From positions 1-12,620 of the forward strand of contig JAKAIJ010000056.1 in NCBI GenBank assembly GCA_021814355.1: a stretch of 12,620 nt of DNA, given 5' to 3'. Positions within the stretch are counted from its first letter, which is position 1; each line of letters begins with the position of its first letter. This document shows positions 8,082 through 12,620 of this stretch, piece by piece. The notes under the pieces were generated by a model, which saw only the letters and a program-made list of their open reading frames with translations, was not told the origin of the DNA and did not search any database. The position numbers and the translations under genes were made by a program. The stretch is from Acidobacteriota bacterium (lineage in GTDB: Bacteria; Acidobacteriota; UBA4820; DSQY01).

Positions 8082-8150
8082 GGGCGAGGTGGAGCGAGGA
8101 GCGAGCGGTGAAGGAAGTCGGAGCTACCCGGGACCCGAGGGGGGCTGATC

Positions 8151-9539
8151 GTGGCTAAGGGCCGCGTTCTGGTCGTGGACGACGAAGAGGCCATTCGCGA
8201 GACGCTGCGGCGCTGCCTCGAGGACGAGGGCCACCAAGTGGCTCTCTGCGAAACGGGGGAGCAGGCGCTCGCGCTGCTGGAGTCGCAGGACTTCGAGGTC
8301 CTCATGCTCGACGTGTGGCTGCCGGGCATGGACGGACTCAAGGTCCTCGACGAGATGCGCAAGGCCGGCCGCGGCGAGGAGGTCGTCATGATCTCCGGCC
8401 ACGGCAACATTGACACGGCGGTGCGCGCGGTCCGCCTGGGGGCCTTCGACTTCATCGAGAAGCCTCTTTCCCTCGACCGAGTGGAGGTCTCGGTCCAGAA
8501 CGCGCTACGCAAGCACCGCCTGGAGGAGCGCAACCGGCTCCTCAAGGACCAGTTGGTTCCCGAGACCGAGCTGGTGGGGGAGAGCTCCGCCATCCGGACG
8601 CTCAAGGAGCAGGCCCTGAGAGCGGCGCCCACCGAGGGGCGGGTCTTGATCTTCGGGGAGAACGGCACCGGCAAGGAGCTTTTCGCCCGGCTCATCCACG
8701 GTCACAGCCTGCGCGCCTCGGAGCCCTTCGTGGAGGTAAACTGCGCCGCCATCCCCACCGAACTCATCGAGAGCGAGCTCTTCGGCCACCGGAAGGGCTC
8801 CTTCACAGGAGCCATCGAGAACAAGAAGGGAAAGTTCCTGCTCGCCTCGGGCGGCACCCTCTTCCTGGACGAAGTGGGGGACATGAGCCTCACCACTCAG
8901 GCCAAGGTCCTGCGAGCCCTCCAGGAGCAGACCATCGAGCCCGTGGGCGGCGCCGGCTCGGTGAAGGTGGACGTGCGCGTCATCGCCGCCACCAACAAGG
9001 ACATCCCCGCGGAGATCGCCGCGGGGCGGTTCCGGGAGGATCTCTACTACCGCCTGAACGTCCTCCCCCTGCGGGTTCCGCCGCTGCGCGAGCGGCGCGA
9101 GGACGTGCCGCTCATCGCCGAGCACTACCTGCGGGTCCTCGGCGCGAAATACGGCCGCGCGCCCCAGCGGCTCTCGCCGGCCGCGCGGGAGGCGCTCCTC
9201 GCTTACTCCTGGCCCGGCAACGTGCGGGAGCTGCGCAACCTGATGGAGCGCGCCGTCATCATGGCCCCGGGGGACGAGGTCCGGCCCGAGGACCTCGGCC
9301 TGGGCCGCGGCGCCCCCGCCCCCGCGGCCGCGGAGGAGGCCCGCCGCCTCTCCTGGGAGGGACCGCTGAAGGAGGCCCGAGAGGCCTTCGAACGGGAGTT
9401 CATCCGCCGGGCGCTCCAGCGCAACGGCGGCAACATGTCCCGCACCGCCGAGGAGCTTCAGATCGAGCGCCGCCACCTCTACCGGCGGTTGGCGACCCTC
9501 GGGGTCCGCAAGGAGGGGACGCCGGAGGCGGAAGGGTAG
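8151..9539 (+). CDS. ntrX: NtrX-like sigma54-dependent response regulator
   Basis: A 462-residue NtrC-family activator. The receiver domain (about 4-120) has the acidic pair Asp10-Asp11 and phosphoacceptor Asp54 (LMLDVWLPGMDG), Ser83 region (MISGHGN) and Lys104 (EKPLS). The AAA+ domain (about 140-375) has Walker A GENGTGKE (169-176), the sigma54-contact loop as GSFTGA (216-221, Ser where GAFTGA is most usual), Walker B GTLFLDEVGDM and the arginine-rich sensor region. A Fis-type helix-turn-helix ends the protein (GNMSRTAEELQIERRHLYRRL). It should therefore bind DNA and drive RNA polymerase-sigma54 when phosphorylated by NtrY. The GTG start has GAGGGGGG 6 nt upstream, so despite the 69-nt gap after ntrY it can be translated independently. 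Two stop codons in tandem (TAG TAG, 9537-9542) end the gene. No sigma54 -24/-12 site was seen in the window. Confidence 0.92.
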   Translation: MAKGRVLVVDDEEAIRETLRRCLEDEGHQVALCETGEQALALLESQDFEVLMLDVWLPGMDGLKVLDEMRKAGRGEEVVMISGHGNIDTAVRAVRLGAFDFIEKPLSLDRVEVSVQNALRKHRLEERNRLLKDQLVPETELVGESSAIRTLKEQALRAAPTEGRVLIFGENGTGKELFARLIHGHSLRASEPFVEVNCAAIPTELIESELFGHRKGSFTGAIENKKGKFLLASGGTLFLDEVGDMSLTTQAKVLRALQEQTIEPVGGAGSVKVDVRVIAATNKDIPAEIAAGRFREDLYYRLNVLPLRVPPLRERREDVPLIAEHYLRVLGAKYGRAPQRLSPAAREALLAYSWPGNVRELRNLMERAVIMAPGDEVRPEDLGLGRGAPAPAAAEEARRLSWEGPLKEAREAFEREFIRRALQRNGGNMSRTAEELQIERRHLYRRLATLGVRKEGTPEAEG

Positions 9540-9574
9540 TAGACTCACGTGCCAGGAGCTGGAGGAGCGCCGCC

Positions 9575-10660
9575 ATGGTCATGATCAACCGAGCGACGAA
9601 GGAAGTCACGATCAAGGTCGTCTACTACGGGCCCGGCCTCTGCGGGAAGACGACCAACCTCGAGTACATCTACGACAAGGCGGTGCCCGAGAAGAAGGGT
9701 AAGCTGCTCACGGTCGCCACCGAGACCGACCGCACCCTTTTCTTCGACTTCCTCCCCATGGAGCTCGGGACCATCCGGGGGATGAAGCTGCGGGTCCAGC
9801 TCTACACCGTGCCCGGGCAGGTCTTCTACGACGCCACCCGCCGGCTGGTGCTGCGCGGCAGCGACGGCGTGGTCTTCGTGGCCGACTCGCAGGCCATGAT
9901 GATGGAGGCCAACGTCGAGAGCCTCAACAACCTCAAGAAGAACCTCCAGCTCAACAGCCTCGACCCGGAGACCGTCCCGCTGGTCTTCCAGTACAACAAA
10001 CAGGACCTGAACGGCGTCGCGCCCCACGAGGAGCTCGAGGCCCAGCTCAACTGGCGCAAGGTGCCCTCGTTCCCCTCGGTGGCCACGGTTGGCAAGGGGG
10101 TGAACGAGACACTGAAGAAGATCATCGAGCTGGTGATTCGGCGGCTCCACGAACAGGACGATCTGCTGAAGGGGCCGCAGAAAGCCATGGCCGCCGCGGG
10201 CGCGCCGCCTCCGGCGCCTCCGCCGGTTGTCGCCGCGCCGCCTCTCCCGGCCCGGCCCGCCGCGGCTCCGCCGTCCCCGCCGCCCGCTCCTGCCGCCCCG
10301 CCGGAGGAGGCGACCATCGAGATGGAGATGGAAGCGGTCCCCGGGCCTGCCCCTGCGCCCGCAAAGGAGGAGGCCCCCGCGCCGCTCCCCGAGGCGGAGC
10401 TCGAGCCCATCGCCGAGGTGGCGCCGCCCGCCGAGGAGATCCCCACCGAGATCCACACCGTGGAGACGGAGGAGGTGGCGCCGGCGCAGCTGGCGGGCTC
10501 GGCCGCGGTGCCCCTCGTCCCGGAGCGGGAGTTTTCCACCAGCCTCGCCATCGTCGCCGAGGCGCTGGAGGAGCTCGAGAAGCGCGCCGACGCCATGGCC
10601 CGGGAGATCCACGAGCTGCGCGCCACCGTGGCCGAGGCGATCGAGAAGGCGCGTGGCTGA
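9575..10660 (+). CDS. MglA-type small GTPase with Pro/Ala-rich tail and C-terminal coiled coil
   Basis: Residues 1-200 closely follow Myxococcus MglA, the Ras-like switch protein for cell polarity and motility: P-loop GPGLCGKTT (19-27), switch I region ATETDRTLFFDF, the MglA-specific TVPGQ with Thr78 where most small GTPases have Asp, and NKQD (141-144) for guanine recognition. Unlike the roughly 195-residue MglA, this protein is 361 long. Residues about 205-330 are low-complexity Pro/Ala, then Glu/Pro-rich, and about 325-361 form a predicted helix/coiled coil (ALEELEKRADAMAREIHELRA). The start ATG at 9575 has GGAGGAG 7 nt upstream; an ATG at 9581 is less well placed. No MglB (Roadblock) gene is next to it. 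It lies 35 nt after ntrX, probably the last gene of the operon. GTPase identity is sure; the name mglA is withheld because the tail sets it apart. Confidence 0.88.
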   Translation: MVMINRATKEVTIKVVYYGPGLCGKTTNLEYIYDKAVPEKKGKLLTVATETDRTLFFDFLPMELGTIRGMKLRVQLYTVPGQVFYDATRRLVLRGSDGVVFVADSQAMMMEANVESLNNLKKNLQLNSLDPETVPLVFQYNKQDLNGVAPHEELEAQLNWRKVPSFPSVATVGKGVNETLKKIIELVIRRLHEQDDLLKGPQKAMAAAGAPPPAPPPVVAAPPLPARPAAAPPSPPPAPAAPPEEATIEMEMEAVPGPAPAPAKEEAPAPLPEAELEPIAEVAPPAEEIPTEIHTVETEEVAPAQLAGSAAVPLVPEREFSTSLAIVAEALEELEKRADAMAREIHELRATVAEAIEKARG

Positions 10661-10754
10661 CGCCCAGAGCCGTGGGCTTGCGGCGATTTCGGAGCCTCTC
10701 CCCCACGCGAGCCGGCATCACAAGGAGGCGCAGGAGCAGGGGGTCCGGCGGTGA

Positions 10755-10783
10755 TTGAATCACGCCGCCTCCGTTGGTAGAGT
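10755..10783 (+). promoter_or_regulatory. Sigma70-type promoter of the Met-rich exported protein gene
   Basis: TTGAAT (10755-10760), a 17-nt spacer and TAGAGT (10778-10783), with an extended -10 TGG directly in front (10775-10777). The layout is the same as in the operon promoter at 1119. Transcription would start near 10790. The -35 sits inside a short inverted repeat (GGCG-GTGAT, TGA, ATCAC-GC-CGCC; 10747-10769) that has no following T-run and so is a poor terminator for the upstream operon; it could instead be an operator or a folding end for that mRNA. Confidence 0.6.
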
Positions 10784-10793
10784 GAAAGGCGGG

Positions 10794-10855
10794 GGAGGGA
10801 CGCCCCTCCGCCCGGACGGGACTCGCCGTCCGCCGCCGCCCGCGGTTGCGGGCGG
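10794..10855 (+). promoter_or_regulatory. Structured 5' leader with three successive hairpins
   Basis: Directly after the inferred transcription start come three perfect inverted repeats: GGAGGG/CCCTCC with a 4-nt loop (10794-10809), CGGACGG/CCGTCCG with a 6-nt loop (10813-10832), and CCGCCCGC/GCGGGCGG with a GGTT loop (10836-10855). None is followed by a T-run, so they are not simple terminators. The Shine-Dalgarno sequence and ATG lie free downstream. They may stabilise the mRNA or have a control role; in very GC-rich DNA some may be chance. Confidence 0.4.
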
Positions 10856-10885
10856 AACGGGCGGCCCTTGCGGAGAGGAGCGGAC

Positions 10886-11455
10886 ATGACTCGGACGATG
10901 CGGATCGGTGTGGCGGCGGTGCTCGGGGCGCTCCTTCTGCCCGTTCTGGGCGTTCTGGCCTTCGGCGACAATCCCCTCCGGAACGCCAGCGTGGGGCAGT
11001 GGGCCGAGTACGTGATGAAGAACCAGGTCATGGGCCAGACCATGGAGATGAAGATGAAACAATCGGTGGTGGCCAAGGACGCCACCTCGGTGACCCTGCG
11101 CACCGAGACGACGGTGACGGGGAAGAAGACCTCCACCGACGTGAAGATCCCCTTTGACCAGCCCTACGAGCCCTACAAGACGGGGCTCCCCGCGAACGCG
11201 AAGGTCACCGTCACCCCGATGGGCACGGGCTCCGAAACCGTCACCGTGGGTGGCCGCGCCTACGCTTGCACCTGGGCCAAGGTGAAGATGGTGATGGCGG
11301 CGCCTACCCCCATGGAGAGCGTAACCAAGGTCTGGACCTGCAAGGATGTGCCGGTGGCGGGCATGGTCAAGATGGAGACGGAGTCCACCATGAGCGCCGG
11401 CGGCCAGAGCATGACCACCCGCATGACGATGGAGCTCACCGGCTCGAGCAGGTGA
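10886..11455 (+). CDS. Small exported Met-rich protein of unknown function
   Basis: A 189-residue protein I do not recognise by name. A signal peptide is clear (MTRTMR, hydrophobic core about 7-25, likely cut after VLA at residue 25), so it should be in the periplasm or secreted. The mature part is predicted as alternating beta strands, with a start GQWAEYVM like that seen in some LolA/DUF3108-like lipid-binding or cell-surface proteins; I cannot prove this link. About 15 of some 164 mature residues are Met, often every second residue (MEMKMK near 53, MVM near 135). Two Cys, 128 and 152, could form a disulfide. ATG 10886 is preferred over the TTG at 10868 because GAGAGGAG lies 5 nt before it and inside the longer frame. 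The gene has its own promoter and terminator and so forms a single-gene unit. Confidence 0.8.
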   Translation: MTRTMRIGVAAVLGALLLPVLGVLAFGDNPLRNASVGQWAEYVMKNQVMGQTMEMKMKQSVVAKDATSVTLRTETTVTGKKTSTDVKIPFDQPYEPYKTGLPANAKVTVTPMGTGSETVTVGGRAYACTWAKVKMVMAAPTPMESVTKVWTCKDVPVAGMVKMETESTMSAGGQSMTTRMTMELTGSSR

Positions 11456-11470
11456 CCGCCGCGCCGGCGG

Positions 11471-11508
11471 GGGAGGGGCCGCCCGCGGGCGGCCCCTCTC
11501 TCGTTTTT
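11471..11508 (+). terminator. Strong intrinsic terminator
   Basis: A perfect 12-bp GC-rich stem (GAGGGGCCGCCC at 11473-11484, GGGCGGCCCCTC at 11487-11498), extendable by a G-U and a G-C pair to 14 bp, followed by a run of five T (11504-11508). It lies 16 nt after the stop of the Met-rich protein gene and ends that unit, separating it from the LURP-one-like gene. Confidence 0.9.
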
Positions 11509-11527
11509 CAGAAAGGAGTGGAAAGGG

Positions 11528-11556
11528 TTGCCCTCCGGGAAATTCCCCGGTACGAT
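11528..11556 (+). promoter_or_regulatory. Probable promoter of the LURP-one-like gene
   Basis: TTGCCC (11528-11533), 17 nt, TACGAT (11551-11556); each box matches the sigma70 consensus at four of six positions. It lies just after the terminator and would start transcription near 11563, giving a leader of about 97 nt. Again its TTG is the most upstream possible start of the downstream frame. It is weaker than the other two promoters and has no extended -10. Confidence 0.45.
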
Positions 11557-11619
11557 TCCCCGAGAAGGCCCGGAGAGCCCCTATGGGGCCGAAGGAGGAG
11601 CGCTGGATGAGGCGTCCGT

Positions 11620-11639
11620 GCGGCGGGCCGGCCCGCCGC
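11620..11639. repeat. Perfect 20-bp palindrome in a 5' leader
   Basis: The 20 bp from 11620 (GCGGCGGGCC) to 11639 (GGCCCGCCGC) are a perfect palindrome without a loop. It lies just before the start-codon hairpin of the LURP-one-like gene and about 20 nt before its ATG. In DNA it could be a dimer-binding operator; in RNA it would fold into a tight GC hairpin that stacks on the next one. A small GCCCC/GGGGC hairpin (11577-11589) lies upstream in the same leader. Confidence 0.5.
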
Positions 11640-11640
11640 C

Positions 11641-11666
11641 ATTTCATGAGGAGGGGCCCATGAAAT
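11641..11666 (+). promoter_or_regulatory. Hairpin burying the start codon, Shine-Dalgarno in the loop
   Basis: ATTTCATG (11641-11648) is perfectly complementary to CATGAAAT (11659-11666), which contains the ATG start (11660-11662). The 10-nt loop holds the ribosome-binding site AGGAGG. The stem has only two G-C pairs, unusual in this GC-rich sequence, so it would melt easily. This resembles translational switches such as thermosensors, but no activity is shown by sequence alone. Confidence 0.5.
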
Positions 11667-12256
11667 TCCCGATACGGTATCCGCTGACCATGATCTTCAA
11701 GCTCGTGGCCCTCGCGCCCCAGTTCTCGGTGAGGGACGCGGAGGGGAACTTGATCGCCTACGTCAAGCAGAAGCTCTTCAAGCTCAAGGAGGCGGTCACC
11801 GTCTTCGCGGACGAGGGACAGGGAACCCCCCTCTTCTCCATCAACGCCGACCGCGTCTTCGACATCTCGGCGCGGTACCATTTCGCCGACGCGCAGGGTG
11901 CGGACCTCGGTTCGGTGAAGCGGAGGGGCATGCGTTCCCTCTGGCGGGCCCACTACGAGATCCTGGAGGGCGAGACGACCGTGATGATCATCCGGGAGGA
12001 GAACCCCTGGGTCAAGGTCCTGGACGCCCTCTTCACCGAGATCCCCCTCGTCGGCATGTTCTCGGGGTACGTCTTCCACCCGGCCTACGCCGCTTCGCGG
12101 CCCGACGGCACGGCGGTGATGCGGATGAAGAAGAAGCCGGCCTTCTTCGAGGGCAAGTTCGAGGTCGAGAAGCTTTCGGCCCTCTCCGAGCAGGAGGAGA
12201 AGCGGGTCCTTCTGAGCTACCTGATGATGCTCCTTCTGGAGCGGGCCCGCGGCTGA
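11660..12256 (+). CDS. LURP-one-related (Tubby-like/YxjI) family protein
   Basis: A 198-residue cytosolic protein. The order FSVRDAEGNLIAYVKQKLFKLKE, then PLFSINADRVFDISARYHF, GADLGSVKRRGMRSLWRAHYEI and a hydrophobic helix (VLDALFTEIPLVGMF) fits the LURP-one-related/Tubby C-terminal-like fold, a beta barrel around a helix, found in bacterial YxjI and in plant LOR proteins and related to phospholipid scramblases. Function in bacteria is mostly unknown; a membrane or lipid contact is likely only by analogy. I took ATG 11660, with AGGAGG 5 nt upstream, and not the longer frame from 11528: the added 44 residues are low-quality and would cover the promoter and palindrome. The C-terminus is a charged and Leu/Met-rich helix. 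It is a single-gene unit, convergent with ribF. Confidence 0.78.
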   Translation: MKFPIRYPLTMIFKLVALAPQFSVRDAEGNLIAYVKQKLFKLKEAVTVFADEGQGTPLFSINADRVFDISARYHFADAQGADLGSVKRRGMRSLWRAHYEILEGETTVMIIREENPWVKVLDALFTEIPLVGMFSGYVFHPAYAASRPDGTAVMRMKKKPAFFEGKFEVEKLSALSEQEEKRVLLSYLMMLLLERARG

Positions 12257-12444
12257 GAGGGGACCGCAGGGAACTCGACCTGCGGGGACGGCGCCGCCCC
12301 GGCGTCCTTCGCTCGGCTGCGAGGACTTTGACGCTGCGTGCCCCCGCGTCTTATCCGCATCCGATCGCCGGACCCGCGCGGGACGCCGCCTTCCCTCGTT
12401 TCGCTCGCGAAGGCGATTCCTTCATCACGGATGTCCAGTTGGTA
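12257..12444. other. Gene-free convergent intergenic region with inverted repeats
   Basis: About 190 nt between two convergent genes with no plausible gene. It holds inverted repeats CCGCAGG/CCTGCGG (12264-12285, 8-nt loop) and CGCCTTC/GAAGGCG (12387-12415, 15-nt loop), and the octamer TTCGCTCG twice (12308-12315 and 12400-12407). These may end transcription from both sides or stabilise 3' ends; no long T-run is present on either strand. Confidence 0.45.
12304..12329 (+). terminator. Weak candidate terminator after the LURP-one-like gene
   Basis: GTCC-T-TCGC and GCGA-GGAC pair into an 8-bp stem with one bulged T and a 6-nt loop (12304-12326), followed by only three T (12327-12329). It is in the right place, 48 nt after the stop, but much weaker than the terminator at 11471. 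Confidence 0.3.
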
Positions 12445-12620
12445 TCAGTAGAACATCCACCGCTGGAGGGTGTTGGTCTCGAAGAACCGCCGGGCCGCCT
12501 CCACGTCGCCGCGGATGGCCTCCTGGAGCGCCTCCACCGAGGGGAACTTTTTCTCCGGCCGGAGGAACTGGAAGAAGAAGCAGCGGATCCGCCTCCCGTA
12601 GAGGTCGCGCCCGCCCCGCA
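12445..12620 (-). CDS. ribF: Riboflavin kinase/FAD synthetase, C-terminal end (5' part outside window)
   Basis: The last 57 codons and TGA stop (12445-12447) of a minus-strand gene that enters from the right edge. The visible part, DLYGRRIRCFFFQFLRPEKKF followed by PSVEALQEAIRGDVEAARRFF, is the conserved end of the riboflavin kinase domain of RibF, the bifunctional enzyme that makes FMN and then FAD. The core motif DLYGxxIRxxFxxFLRPEKKFPS is typical. About 12 further residues (ETNTLQRWMFY) follow the usual final helix, a small tail that I do not recognise. The catalytic residues lie outside the window, so completeness of the gene cannot be judged. Confidence 0.88.
   Translation of the reverse strand, partial: RGGRDLYGRRIRCFFFQFLRPEKKFPSVEALQEAIRGDVEAARRFFETNTLQRWMFY

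Noticed and set aside
10653..10754. Possible 33-codon gene (GTG start, overlapping the end of the MglA-like gene)
   Set aside because: Only a weak ribosome site, no recognisable feature in the peptide, and it ends on the promoter of the next gene; too little support.
10747..10769. Inverted repeat after the MglA-like gene considered as operon terminator
   Set aside because: Two-nt bulge, short stem, no T-run, and overlap with the next promoter's -35; where the operon ends remains unclear.
9545..11136. Two long minus-strand frames (355 and 436 codons)
   Set aside because: Antisense to the MglA-like gene and its low-complexity tail; composition is Gly/Ala/Arg or Ser-rich without motifs.
11528..11659. 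44-residue N-terminal extension of the LURP-one-like protein
   Set aside because: It would cover a promoter, a palindrome and a good Shine-Dalgarno sequence; residues are Pro/Gly/Glu-rich without family match.

Overview
This is a GC-rich stretch (about 70% G+C by eye, third codon positions almost all G or C) of a bacterial chromosome. NtrY/NtrX next to a DUF4390 protein, an MglA-type GTPase, a large repeat-bearing Ser/Thr kinase, and plain sigma-70-like promoters point to a Gram-negative, Acidobacteriota-like or deltaproteobacterial/Myxococcota-like organism. This placement is an inference from gene content. I see no insertion sequence, CRISPR array, tRNA, rRNA or sign of recent transfer, and composition looks even across the window.

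Layout. (1) Minus strand, 1-1060: xseA (exonuclease VII large subunit), cut by the left edge. (2) Divergent control region 1061-1166, with an unusually good promoter (TTGACA, 17 nt, TAGATT, plus an extended -10 TG) that drives a rightward operon. (3) Operon 1167-10660, six genes: an alpha-solenoid/pseudokinase/Ser-Thr kinase protein, a PIN-PhoH ATPase, an exported DUF4390 protein, an NtrY-like sensor kinase, an NtrX-like sigma54 activator, and an MglA-like GTPase with a long C-terminal tail. The first four genes are joined by three successive ATGA overlaps; the last two follow after 69 and 35 nt. (4) 10661-11508: a single-gene unit with its own promoter, a leader holding three hairpins, a small exported Met-rich protein, and a strong intrinsic terminator. 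(5) 11509-12256: another single-gene unit, a LURP-one/Tubby-like protein whose start codon lies in a hairpin with the Shine-Dalgarno sequence in the loop. (6) 12257-12444: gene-free convergent region with inverted repeats. (7) Minus strand, 12445-12620: the 3' end of ribF.

How the genes may work together. DUF4390-NtrY-NtrX is a known neighbourhood: NtrY senses at the membrane and phosphorylates NtrX, which activates sigma54 promoters. Here it is tied by overlapping reading frames to a cytosolic Ser/Thr kinase that carries a degenerate kinase domain in front of the active one, and to a PIN-PhoH RNA-acting ATPase, with an MglA-type polarity GTPase at the end. A joint signalling or envelope-stress role is an inference from co-transcription only. 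The strongest points for a second look are the tandem pseudokinase-kinase on a 13-residue repeat solenoid, the operon as a unit, the tailed MglA, and the start-codon hairpin of the last plus-strand gene.
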